Shown piece after piece: positions 24,688 to 35,570 of a stretch of DNA of 64,000 bases (the first letter of the stretch is position 1; each line of letters starts with the position of its first letter). The DNA lies in NCBI GenBank assembly GCA_012295275.1, contig CM022666.1:5482850-5546849 (forward strand), read 5' to 3'. The stretch is from Chrysomallon squamiferum. Lineage: Eukaryota; Mollusca; Gastropoda; Neomphalida; Peltospiridae. A model generated the notes under the pieces. The model was given only the letters and a program-made list of their open reading frames with translations, ran no database searches and was not told the DNA's origin. A program made the position numbers and the translations under genes.

Positions 24688-24850
24688 AATTGTTACGAGA
24701 GGCCTCAATTATAACTGTTCATATATAATTTTCTGTACGCCCACTGTATCTATGGACTTGTATATATAAAACGAACCCATGACTTTAACATTATCGTGAA
24801 TTATTTATATTAGACATACTTGAACCTTTCTTTAAAGTCTTCAGTCGGGG

Positions 24851-24899
<49 letters not shown>

Positions 24900-26200
24900 T
24901 TCTTGTTGTTTGTGATTTGTGATGTTGGTATATCTAACCTTTTTACATTTATTTTTATATTTGTTCCATTACTAATTAGTTATGCTATTGGAATATGGTT
25001 TAAAATGATTACATAATTGCTGGCGACACATGAACTGAATAAGAGTAATTAACAACGAAGCGGAGGAAGCCCCATTCAATCAGTACTGCTGTACTATGAG
25101 GCATTGTTATTGTACAAATGGAGTATTACTGTTGTAAATAAATAAATGTGTGTTCTTGAAGTTGTTGTCACTGTTGTTGTTACTGTTGTTGTAAATGCAA
25201 ATGAGCACCGATACCTTTTTTGTTTTTAAATGAAATGCGAGATCGGTTCATTAACAAAGCAGTAACTAGGTCACGAACGCCATTCACAAGACAGTGCACC
25301 CATTCATAAGACTGTTTTAAAAATGTGTGTGTATGTTTGTGTGTTTCTTAAGATCAAGGTTTCTGAGAAATAATAAATAACTTTCTTCTAGAACTGAGCT
25401 TTCCATCCAGGCTATAAGTTGTACGTCATAATCAGTAATAAATAAAGTTTGTAAAACAACTAGAAATAAGAAATAATAATTAAATTTAAAAAAAGGAAAA
25501 ATTATAATTAATTAAAAACAACGGTAAAAAATAAATAAATAATTTTAAAAAAATGATTAAAATTAAAGTAAAATAACATGTATAAGAGTATATGCGCGCA
25601 TAGTATGATATTGACATATTTGTCGTAAGAGTCGTTTTGGTTTTTTTTTTTTTGTGTGTGTTGTTGTTGTCTTTATTATTCCAGCTGAACTCTGCTCTGA
25701 ATAAGGTCATACAGTTAACTGCAAAGATCAATTAAACTGACATAAAAGTACGTACTTGTGTATAAAATGAATTTGTAGATATTCCACAATGAACATTTAC
25801 CCATCTTAATTGATTGTATCCAATAAGTTGAATAACTTTACATATTAACATTTTCCATAGCGTCACTGACAGTGTCTGTTCTACGTGACAGCATAAAAAC
25901 TCTATACACTGTTACGCGTCCTAATTCTTGTTAATACGCATGCGCATGTATTGAACAAAGCTAAAATTTATATCACGTGATGGCTCCCCTTTCGTCTGTT
26001 GGATACAGTGACCTTGACATACTGAGTGTTTACTGGAATAACCTGAATGTTATACTATTATAAACAAGTTCGTATGCGTTTTGGGAAGTCTTGGAAATTC
26101 GTCACTGTGTTTTTAAGGACATTAAATCTTTTGGAAAATTATGTCTAAACCGCAAATAAAATGTATGAAAAACTGGGTTTTTTCCACTAACATTTAGCCC
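24688..26200. other. 3' flank of TNF copy 2
   Basis: Has (AAT)n at about 24,850-24,897, a block shared with 42,130-42,330, the ~11,150-type block at 25,236-25,470, a poly-T run and a GCGCATG block (about 25,880-25,990). No exon seen. Confidence 0.6.
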
Positions 26201-26209
26201 CGATTCAAC

Positions 26210-26448
26210 GCCCTGTTTTAGCCAATATAGCGTAGCCAACGAAAATGGTTCCGTTTTCAGGCTGTCTGAGCAAACCCATAAGGAGTAGTATTTCGGGCAT
26301 TTTAAAGTTATGGAAATAAGAAGAAAATAATGCGACAACTTTTTGTTTTGCAATATTTCTGTATCTATATTTCTGGCAATCTGCCTTACATATCATCATA
26401 GTCATGTCCACACCAAGAACAAAAGCTGTCCCAAAACTAATCCTACAT
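26210..26448 (-). pseudogene. Transmembrane exon on the - strand, copy at 26.4 kb
   Basis: Read on the - strand, an exon bounded by CTTGCAG| (starts 26,448) and ATAT|GTAAGG (ends 26,390) encodes GLVLG and then, after a one-base slip, AFVLGVDMTMMI. It aligns with the GIVSGTVVLVID exon at 28,204, so it is a diverged relative with a frameshift. The frame continues open to about 26,210 (MGLLRQPENGTIF..GYAIL). The copy at 43.8-43.9 kb shares the slip, so the damage predates the duplication. Confidence 0.4.
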
Positions 26449-26499
26449 CTGCAAGTATTTGTAAAGAGGCATGCGCGGAGAAGTGACAGGAAGTTATTA

Positions 26500-27430
26500 A
26501 TTAACATAATTTATATATATAATCATGCATTTCATCAGACGTTGTTCTCTGCTTTTTAAATAAGAATTGTTTTTAATAATTTCACTTTTTATTATCTCTG
26601 AAGTGTCAAGAACGTTGTATTTACGTTTATATGAGATGGAAATATCACCAACGTAGAATGAAATTTACACACTGCTGTCAAAAATACGTTATTTTATACT
26701 ATTCGTAGTTTATTAGTATGATAACTGTCTCTTTTACTTTAACGACGTCATTAAGTAAATTTTTAATCAACCGTTATATGACCCCATAGTTATTGTTAAA
26801 GACCACATAGACATATACCGTAAGGTAAAACTCTACATCGCAAACAATGCAGGCAATTCTATTTTTGAATAATACCGAGGAATATCAGATATATATATAT
26901 ATATAAAACAATTATTGCTGGCTGTTGTGCGATAGCAGAGTAGCCTTTATTGTTTTGAGGTGTAGCGTTTTGTCTTACGATATAGATCTAACAGTAAAAC
27001 TGGAGATATTCAACGGTTGATTAAACAAGTATTTAGTGACGTCATTAAAGTAAAACACCACACCTTCCCACATATAGTGCTGAATACATTAGGTTACATA
27101 AATATATAACAATATCTGCACCTGTGTGTATGTGTGTGTGTGTGTGTGTTGTATTTACGTTCTTATGAGATGGAAATATCCATGTCTGTCTGCCTGCTGT
27201 CTCTGTCTGTCTGTCCTAATGTATAAATATTATGTAAATATTGTATATATTAATATGATTACTGTGTTTTTTAATTTAACGACGTCAATAAATACATTTT
27301 TAATCAACCGTTATATGACTAAATATTTACTGTTAAAGACCACATAGACATATATCGTAAAACTCTACACAGCAAACAATGCAGGCTACTCTATTTTGAA
27401 AAAAGCTTTCAATATATATATATATTACAT
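26500..27430. other. Non-coding stretch with an internal duplication
   Basis: The block with TTTAACGACGTCA and TCAACCGTTATATGAC at about 26,738-26,870 recurs at 27,280-27,400 and at 44,265-44,380. A TG run lies at 27,123-27,150. No exon seen. Confidence 0.6.
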
Positions 27431-27579
27431 AGCTTGATCTACTTTTGTAATTAAAATAAATGGAAAATAAAATATATTACAGTCATTTATCTGATTATCA
27501 CACCTCTTTTCTTCAAAGGCTTGCTTCATAGGAAAAGTTTCGAAAACTAACAGACGGATAGAGTTCTCTGAAAAAAAAA
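27425..27579 (-). CDS. Possible cytoplasmic-tail exon on the - strand
   Basis: After a poly-pyrimidine CAG acceptor, the - strand encodes ENSIRLLVFETFPMKQAFEE and continues KRCDNQIND. The same exon at about 44,577-44,655 has only two base changes, one silent (GCC/GCG) and one Arg to Met. It lies downstream of the transmembrane exon at 28,123-28,204 and could be part of the same receptor-like gene. No domain recognised; the joining phase is unproved. Confidence 0.35.
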
Positions 27580-27822
27580 AAAGAAATAATAATAAAAACA
27601 ATAATGACAATGATGAGGATGATGGTGAATACTCAGGACATATCGTTGGAGCTACTAAGAAAATTCGATTAAATGAAATACAAATATTAAACGTATTTTA
27701 AAATATTGGTAATTATTTTTATTTTTATCTCTTTCTCTGCTCATCCAGTCTTTCCCCAGTTCCGTTGTTTCTCTGTGTAATCTATGTAAATTGTCTCCCT
27801 TTATTAGTGCTAGTTTAAGTAT

Positions 27823-27930
<108 letters not shown>

Positions 27931-28122
27931 TGTCCCTGTTATGTACACTGTCTGCAGTTTTCTAACGAAAGTACAATTTGTTATTAAGAATAACGATATA
28001 ATTTACACATAAATTATCAGAGGATTCATCGTGAAAAGAAACAGTAGTATATGATACCACTGCCCGGTCACAGCTCATTCTCTTTATGTACATATAATAA
28101 CTTGTGGTTAAACAACACTTAC

Positions 28123-28204
28123 ACATTCCACCAGCAGTAGATACCAATGTCTATAACTAACACAACTGTTCCTGAAACTATTCCAATAGTTACGTACAAA
28201 ACAT
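28123..28204 (-). CDS. Transmembrane exon on the - strand (receptor-like)
   Basis: 82-bp exon between GATTTCAG| and AATGT|GTAAGT, start phase 1. It encodes VLYVTIGIVSGTVVLVIDIG then IYCWWN, a clear membrane helix. The second copy (45,238-45,319) has identical boundaries with three changed residues (F, T, L), so the frame is under some constraint or the duplication is recent. Just downstream on the - strand (about 28,015-28,075) the in-phase frame CDRAVVSYTTVSFHDESSDN holds a VSYTTV motif of ITIM type. Ectodomain exons are not found. Probably a fragment of a surface receptor; identity unknown. Confidence 0.55.
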
Positions 28205-28259
28205 CTGAAATCAACAACAACAAATCATATAAATCAATAAATCAATCAATCACTAAAAA

Positions 28260-28270
28260 ATAAATAAATA

Positions 28271-28335
<65 letters not shown>

Positions 28336-28340
28336 TAATA
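28260..28340. repeat. (AAT)n microsatellite
   Basis: Long AAT run; a longer one sits at the homologous place 45,376-45,452. Confidence 0.95.
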
Positions 28341-28745
28341 ATAACAATAATAGTAATAATGTTGAATAAAATTTAGGAAATAAAGATATGATCTTGAAAA
28401 CTTTAGATTTGCTGTGTTTGTTTTCCAGACTGAAAACCTTTCGTATCTTTCTCGTACTCTGACTATCCATCTCACACAGAGGCACGCACAAACACACGCA
28501 CACACACACACACACACACGCGCGCACACACACACATCGAACAGTGAATACCTTTCTTCGCCTTTTACCTATTTATTTATTTATAGTGGACTAAATCAGC
28601 TGTAGAGTGTTTATAATTATAATCAATTCTGTTACAATTAGTAGTATCTCTCTGAAATACTCTTTACGTTATCCTGTTGAAAATTAACCTTTGTTTTCAG
28701 TTTGTGTTAAATAGTTTTCAGGTATTCTCGACTTTTGTAAGTTTG

Positions 28746-28870
<125 letters not shown>

Positions 28871-29049
28871 AATACTGAGAAGATTTATTTGCATACATTA
28901 TCACACACACAGTATTTCTATAATAGAAACTATGAGTCATCTTGACAGCTGGTGATGAAGGTAACGATGACGTATTTAGAGAGAAAACTGAAAACCTAAA
29001 ACTCTGTTTGAAGATATTCGACTAGGTGTTAAGAAATTCTTTATTCAGG

Positions 29050-29880
29050 TGAGCATTAAGTTTACCTGTCTCTGCACAGGTGTGTGTTGAAATGTTGGGT
29101 ACTGGTTTGGAATGTGTGAATGCATGTTTGTGAGTATGTCTATGCATGTGTGAGTGTACATGCATATGCACATGGTGTTTGTGTGTCTGTGTATTTGTGT
29201 GCATGTTTGTGTGTGTCGTATGTGTCTGTGCATGTGTTTTTTATACGTAATGGTAGGTATGTGTATGCCTGTCTCTATGTGTTTACATGTTTGTGTGTGT
29301 GATATGTGTCTATACATGTGTGTTTTGTATGTAATGGTAGGTATGTGTTTGCCTGTCTCTATGTGTTTACATGTTTCTGTTTGATAGATAATTATGTACT
29401 AGGGAAGTTAATCGTTGCGAATACTCGTTTTTATTGATGTATTACAACAGACGTCTGTATTCCGTGTATTTGTGTGTGTGTTTATATATGTATATTAGTG
29501 TATATCAGTGCAGAAGTCTAAACAGAGAATATTAAGGAAGATAACTCTTTCGTACTTAAGGACCATTTTCTCAAATAATGATCGTTGTTGTTGTTGTTAT
29601 TGTGATATCTTTGTCATCATTATTATTTATATTTTTAAGGATTTTACCGCTATTGTTGTTGTTATTATTATTGTTATTATAATTATTGTTGTTTATGACA
29701 TTTTTTGGCAGTTAATATTTTGTTTCAATTTTTATTTTTCATCCAGGTAGTCCAAACACTTTTTATACCAAATGCAGTTAACACTGTAGTTGTGTGTCTC
29801 CTTTTGCTTATTATTATTATTATTATTATAATTATTATTATACTTATTATTATTATTTTTATTATTATTATACTTATTAC

Positions 29881-29929
<49 letters not shown>

Positions 29930-29937
29930 CTTATTAC

Positions 29938-29986
<49 letters not shown>

Positions 29987-30348
29987 TATGTACGTATGTA
30001 TATATGTATGTGTATGAGAGTGTATATATATATATATATATATATATATTTCTGGTTGATATGTGTATCCATGTTTATATGTCCGTGTCTATTAATAAAT
30101 GAGTATTAGTGTAAGCTTGTTGTGCATATATATATATATATATATATACTAAGGAAGATAACTCTTTAATAATCAAGGACCTTTATCTCAAAAAATGCTG
30201 GTTGTTGTTAATGTAATATCATTATTAGAATTATTTTTACTGTTATTGTTATTGCTGTTGTTACTGATAACTATTGTGATTGTAATTATTGTTGCTGATA
30301 ACATTTTTTGGTAGTTAATATTTTCTTTTAATTTTATTTTTCATCCAG
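29050..30348. repeat. GT-rich and ATT-rich intron of family M copy 4
   Basis: GT-rich sequence with a ~80-bp repeat (about 29,200-29,380) also seen at 46,290-46,540 (83-bp period there). Then long ATT arrays at 29,808-29,988 and AT runs at 30,024-30,050 and 30,126-30,148. No exon. Confidence 0.8.
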
Positions 30349-31129
30349 GTATTCCAAACACTTTTTATCCCAAATGCTGTTGTCACGGTAGTCTCCTCGC
30401 TCATGGCAGAATACACGTGTCAGAAGTCGTGCTTAGCTAGCAAAGTTTAAACAGACTGGGTCTCCATTACGATTTAATAAGTGGTATCTTTTTTAGATGT
30501 AACTGGAAAAAGGACAAAAGTTGCAGAATGACGTAATTTGAACATCCAGGAATACGGTATTATTCCAGTACAGTACATACCATGTAATTTATACATTCTA
30601 ATATACAATATTAAAGATTATATAATAGGGTACAGTACATACCATGTCATTTACATATCCAGGGATACCGTATTAAAGATTAATAGAGTGCAGTAGATAT
30701 CATGTAACATATATACCAAGTGATACAGTATTATTCCAGTACGGTAACCTTAAAGATCGTTACAATACACTATGTATCCTGTAATATTAAATATTCAGTA
30801 TTGCAAATACAATGTATTCAGTGTATGATATTATAAAACTGAAATACTGTGATGTAGAATATACAGTGTATTTGAATATATATTTTTTTAAATTTCAGAA
30901 CGGATTCATAGACCTCCAAGCTGAAATGATCAACAGTCGACTTGTTTCTGATGCAGAACAAATAAACACAGTGGAACTTCCTTTGTACCAGAGCTGGATG
31001 GCAGCGTATTTAGAACGTCATGAACGTGCTCTGCAACTACACCAGCAGCAGCTGACAACTCTGCAGTTTGTACACAATGAGACATTCAGATTATTCTGCT
31101 CAGTTTTAAATAAATTGATGTTTATTATA

Positions 31130-31143
31130 AATTATTATTATTA

Positions 31144-31187
<44 letters not shown>

Positions 31188-31322
31188 GTTGTTGTTAATG
31201 TTGTTGTTGTTGCTGTTGTTTGTATTAATTTATTCATTCATTTATTTATTTATTTGTTTTCTGATCATTATAGTTACTTTAGTGTTATCATTATGAGCTA
31301 AATTGTTGATTTGTTAAATTAA

Positions 31323-31350
<28 letters not shown>
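31130..31350. repeat. ATT/GTT array and CA run in the last intron of family M copy 4
   Basis: The ATT array begins about ten bases past the exon 4 donor. In the copy at 50,041 the array abuts exon 4 and the donor is gone, so repeat growth may have destroyed the splice site. (CA)n at 31,324-31,362. Confidence 0.85.
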
Positions 31351-31358
<8 letters not shown>

Positions 31359-31539
31359 ACATTATATTTGAACTAATCTTACCCCATGAAATTAATTCAT
31401 TTTTTTACTCTCTCTTTTTCATCTTTTGACAGATCTGGTTTTGTCAGGCTAAGAACAATTTTCGAAACCAGCGAGGATCAGACAATGAAAGATACATGAA
31501 AAGAAATTAATTTTAACCTAACAAAATTACATTGTGATA

Positions 31540-32984
31540 TCTGTGCATAATTGGTATATTTTATAGACAGTATGTTAAATATTGCTGTTATATAACAATG
31601 TACATATCATATACTTATATAGATACGCCTACATACGTGCACATCCACACACACACACACGTGTATCATGATTAAGTTTTAATAGTTATGCTGTCGTCCT
31701 TCACTGTTTGATTTGCTGTCTAAAAAAAAAAAACGACAATAATAACAATGGTAGCTCACTGGAAACCTGCCCAGTAAATTATCTTTAAAAGTAATTCTAC
31801 CCGAGCAGTGTTTATAAATATTTATTTTCTTAGCGACGCGGGTAATAAAAAATACCCGGCCCACGTGTTCAAGATATTCACTGATTTCAGGCTGGGAAAT
31901 GTGTACCTAACGTTTGATTGCACCGATATCTTATTTTACAGTCTGCTTGAATCACGCGATCACTGTTATCTCTAGTCCAGATAAGCACGTTGAACAACTG
32001 AAACATTTTAAAAAGAAATGATGAAAAATAAAAATATTTTTTCTGTCAGAGAGTAATCATAGATAATGTAGATATTCTACATTAAATTTTTTATAATTTG
32101 TTTAGGTTTAGACTGTTGAATAGTGACTAGTTAATAGTCAGCTGTTACTTTTTCCTTTGTTTCTGTTCATGCACGTACATCACATGTACTTGGCGTAGTC
32201 TAGTTTCTGTCATAGAAAAACATCTCACGGCAAACTGTAGAAAGGAAAATTCTGAAAATAGATTAGTGTGTGTGTGTGTGTGCGTGTGTGTGTGGGTGTG
32301 TGTGTGTTTGACTTGCTTGTATTGTATTGTTTTTTGTTTGTTATTGTTGGTTTTTTTTTTCTTTTTGTTTGTGTGTTTTTTTTTTTTTATGTTTTTTTTT
32401 TTCCATCTAAACTCTGCTCTGAATAAGGTCGTACAACAGTTAAGTGCGAATATTAACTAAATATACATAATAGTATACACGTGTGTATAAAATGACTTTG
32501 TAGATGTACCACAATTCACGTTTACCTACATTAATTATTTTTACCCAGTAAGTTGAATAACTTTACATATTAACATTTTTTATCAGTACACTTCCACTTT
32601 GCCATGTCACTGAGTAAACTGCGCATGTCAGTGTCTGTTCTAGACCACATAGCACCCTATTTCGCTTGCTTAACTCTTTTTAATACGACTGACCATGAAG
32701 GCTAAATTTACATCAGATAATAGTTTCCTCATTCATAGTACAAAGACCTTAATCGTGACTAGAATTCTAGTCACGTGATAGTACTATTATATATAGGTCA
32801 GTATGACTTGTCGAAAACGAGAACAGAAGTCACGCTGTAGTTCAGGGGTACGCGAGGAATTTAGTCCAGCTGTCAACTGAACACGTGGACACCAATTATT
32901 ACATTAACTTTCTTTTTCCTTTAAATATCCAGACCAAAGCAGCCTTCCTTCCTAGCATCCCTTTTTGATGCTCAGTATAGAAAT

Positions 32985-33000
<16 letters not shown>
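31540..33000. other. Spacer with decayed promoter-like blocks
   Basis: Block 31,540-32,010 is a diverged form of the 4,270-4,650 block (TATA-like site now GATAAGC). The GCGCATG block lies at about 32,600-32,720. TG and T runs at 32,264-32,402. GA microsatellite at 32,992-33,055. No exon seen. Confidence 0.5.
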
Positions 33001-33055
<55 letters not shown>

Positions 33056-33059
<4 letters not shown>

Positions 33060-33584
33060 ATGAATGTGTGTTTTTCTTTTTAGAAGCATTCCAGAATCAT
33101 AAATATTATGGTTATTAATTTTATTTTAACTATTATCATCATCATCATTATTAATTTGAAATAGTGTGTACCTGAACTCTGAACGTTAATATTAATAATA
33201 ACAAGAACTACAACGGTAACAACCAGCAATAAATGCACGTAGTTTATTTATGAACATTATGCAACTTTTAAATATTAATTTTGTAAGGCATGTCATCCTC
33301 TCGATAAAATTTTATTTTCTCATAGCCAATCAAAATGTGATTTGAAGGACAACGCGTCATCGGAAAAAAACCAGTTTATGGGAAACTTAATTTTCTGTTT
33401 GTTTTCAATTCAATATTATTATCTTCTAAAGTGCAGCTGTCTCTAACACATAATATAAATATCATTTCATTAACGAAAAGGAAGTAAAAGGCAATATATA
33501 TTTCTGAAAGATCTGTCATTATTTTCCTATAGTCTTATTGTAACTGTTTGAAAAAAAGATCCTGTTGTTTGTGTAGTATTTGTT

Positions 33585-33585
<1 letters not shown>
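33056..33585. other. AT-rich spacer
   Basis: Recurs at about 52,120-52,180 and 52,960-53,340. I see no gene. Confidence 0.5.

Positions 33586-33681
<96 letters not shown>
33586..33681. repeat. (CT)n microsatellite
   Basis: Perfect CT run marking the left edge of the segment carrying the SLC1 exons. The homologous place near 53,350 has only a few CT units and a GT run. Confidence 0.95.
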
Positions 33682-33683
<2 letters not shown>

Positions 33684-33809
33684 TTTATTTCTTTTACTAC
33701 GGTTTTTTAGATATCATTACTGTTGTTGTGAACACATTAATATAGTTACTTTTACCATTTTACACAATTATCAGAATCAACATATCATCATCGTAATTAC
33801 TAATTGTAC

Positions 33810-33885
33810 TACTACTACTATTATTATTATATATATATATTATTATTAATATAATATTAATATTAATATTATTATTATTAATATA

Positions 33886-33945
<60 letters not shown>
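33810..33945. repeat. ATT/TA microsatellites
   Basis: TA run, then (ATT)n immediately past the end of the second SLC1 exon on the - strand. Confidence 0.93.
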
Positions 33946-33947
<2 letters not shown>

Positions 33948-33966
33948 TTAATGTTATAATAACTAC

Positions 33967-34089
33967 CTGGATTAACTAAAACACAGATTATCGCTCCTAA
34001 TCCAGCAGCCAACGCGTTGGTACAGTTGATGAAGATGAAAGCAGTGAGGCTGATTTTACCGTTAGACTTTGGTTCTAGCGATGAAGTCC
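33967..34089 (-). CDS. SLC1-family transporter, second visible exon
   Basis: 123-bp exon on the - strand (acceptor TTTAAG|, donor CCAG|GTAGTT), open for 40 codons: TSSLEPKSNGKISLTAFIFI then NCTNALAAGLGAIICVLVNP. Joined to the exon at 34,532-34,606 it reads SLISG-TSSLEPKSNGKIS, matching the SLC1 (EAAT/ASCT) pattern 'PLI.SSLI.G...LD.K..GR.G' and the following membrane helix ending near 'PG'. SLC1 proteins couple sodium to uptake of glutamate or neutral amino acids. The remaining exons (HP1, HP2 and substrate-site helices) are not found, so this is a fragment or a gene with very large introns. Confidence 0.78.
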
Positions 34090-34242
34090 CTTAAACGTAT
34101 AAAATATATTCTTTAATTACTGAGCTAATTAGTAAGAGACATAGAGAGAACCAGTTAAACAGTATGTATGTATATTTGTGTTTATATTACGAGAGATGGT
34201 ATCTGTGTACGTGTTTTTGTATAAGTTTAATTCAAATCTGCA

Positions 34243-34516
34243 CTGTCCCTCTCTCTCGCGTTCTTTCTGTCTCTCTCTCTCTCTCTGTCAATCTCTCTCT
34301 CTCTTTCTGTCTCTCTCTCTCTGTCTCTCTTTCTCTCCCTCTGTCAGTCTCTCTCTGTCAGTCTCTCTCTCTTTCTGTCTCTCTGTCTCTCTTTCTCTCT
34401 CTCTGTCTCTCTTTCTCTCTGTCAATCTCTCTCTCGCTCGCTTTTTCTCTCTCAGTCTGCCTCTCTCTGTCTCTGTCTGTCTCTCTCTCTGTCTGTCTCT
34501 GAGTCTCTCTCTGTTT
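34243..34516. repeat. Degenerate CT-rich array between the SLC1 exons
   Basis: CTCTCTGTCTCT-type array with many interruptions, inside the intron. Long 'serine/leucine' reading frames through it are artefacts. Confidence 0.92.
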
Positions 34517-34531
34517 ACTCAATGCAATCAC

Positions 34532-34606
34532 CTGATATCAGACTGAATATGACAAGAGGAAGAACCATCAAGCGAAGAACTCTCAGAAACAATTCTCCTG
34601 GCATTC
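34532..34606 (-). CDS. SLC1-family transporter, first visible exon
   Basis: 75-bp exon on the - strand (acceptor TTTTAACAG|, donor TCAG|GTGATT). It encodes G-MPGELFLRVLRLMVLPLVIF-SLIS, the highly conserved 'PGE..MR.L....LPLI' helix of SLC1 transporters. Its end phase (1) fits the exon at 33,967-34,089. No preceding exon with the N-terminal helices is seen up to 38 kb. The segment occurs once in the window, while its flanks (about 33.1-33.5 kb and 34.77 kb on) match 53.0-53.4 kb without it. Confidence 0.8.
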
Positions 34607-34865
34607 CTGTTAAAATAAAAAATAAAAATATCGTATTTCATTTCATTAGATATTAACAGGCACATACACAGCATGCAGGCATACATACATTCATACACAC
34701 ACACACACACACACACATACACACACACACACACTCTCTCTCTCTGTGTATGTGTGTGTGTTATTTCTTGGTTTTATTTATTATTTTACATTTATTTTTT
34801 TAAAGAATGTTATTTATGTGTACGCTTTTTTATCTTGGTATTATTGTTTGACACAGACTGTCTAG

Positions 34866-35203
34866 TAAAATGAAATCAGATAGTTCAGTTATTGTCATTT
34901 CTCTTATGGTACTAAATTTGATACTCATCAGTCTCACTAAAATATTAAATGCACAAAAAAAAAAAAAAAAGTTAATGTACAATTGGTTAAATTCGATATA
35001 AAATTTTAAAAAGTTGAGTTCATTACGAATTAAATTGAGAAAGAAGATCCATATAATAATATAATATTATGAAAAGGAGAAATGTATTGGGCTCTAAAAT
35101 ATATATATCAATTTATAATTAATTTAATATGGACGAAATTAAAATGGTTATTAATATTCTTTTCAGAAACTGTTTGAAAATCATACAAAAGCAGAGAAAA
35201 GTG
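34866..35203 (+). pseudogene. TNF ligand relic (exons A and B)
   Basis: ATG at 34,870 gives MKSDSSVIVISLMVLNLILI, clearly the anchor exon of the TNF ligand, but it decays within about 30 codons and the cysteine module is gone. Exon B is at 35,167-35,203 (KLFENHTKAEKS), with its donor changed to GCAAGT. No stalk or TNF-domain exon follows. Old, dead copy. Confidence 0.75.
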
Positions 35204-35344
35204 GCAAGTTAGCACAGACATATACAAAAGCAAATCATAAACTTACACACACAGACACACAAACACACAAAAAGACACTCACACAAAAACACATAGCCAC
35301 TCATATTTATGTATGCACAAACTTTTTCATAATTAAGTATTTGT

Positions 35345-35570
35345 ATGAAGGGCCGGATTTCCCATACAGGCTTTCTAGACTCGTGCCTAGGACGGCAGTT
35401 TATGTTACATAAATTAGAATTTCACATTTGATTTATTAATAATTCATTATGTAAATGTAAAGCCATGTTTTTGCTTTCAACTAGATCATAAGTTATAACC
35501 CATTCATATTATATAAACTAAGTGGGAAGGGTGAGGGGGACTTAAGCATTGAGGAGGGGGCGAACCCTGT
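35345..35570. mobile_element. Possible transposon-derived fragment
   Basis: GGGCCGGATTTCCCATACAGG and CGTGCCTAGGACGGCAG resemble the ends of non-autonomous DNA transposons seen in many animals, and this stretch interrupts the TNF-relic flank. No inverted repeat or target duplication could be found. Confidence 0.25.

Larger units (their letters stand above)
28949..31499 (+). pseudogene. Family M membrane protein, copy 4 (frameshifted 5' part, intact 3' exons)
   Basis: Exon 2 (28,949-29,048) has lost two A bases relative to copy 1 and runs into TAA. Exon 3 (30,349-~30,480) carries a deletion after NAVVTVV that shifts the frame to a stop. Exon 4 (30,899-31,119) is open for 73 codons: NGFIDLQAEM, VELPLYQSWMAAYLERHERA, LQLHQQQLTTLQFVHNETF, RLFCSVLNKL. 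It can end at AT|GTTTAT, phase 2. Exon 5 (31,433-31,499) then continues in phase: SGFVRLRTIFETSED and ends MKDT, TGA. Exon 5's frame is open in three copies, while the alternative frame has stops in two, which settles the phase. No exon 1 is found here. Confidence 0.65.

Noticed and set aside
29022-29384. Met/Cys/Val-rich and His/Thr-rich frames
   Set aside because: Encoded by GT-rich repeats in the family M intron.
29705-30109. Poly-Ile/poly-Tyr reading frames
   Set aside because: Translation of ATT arrays; no codon structure or conservation.
31433-31508. Homeodomain-like helix IWFCQAKNNFRNQR
   Set aside because: This frame has stops in two of three copies; the alternative frame is open in all three and fits the splice phase.
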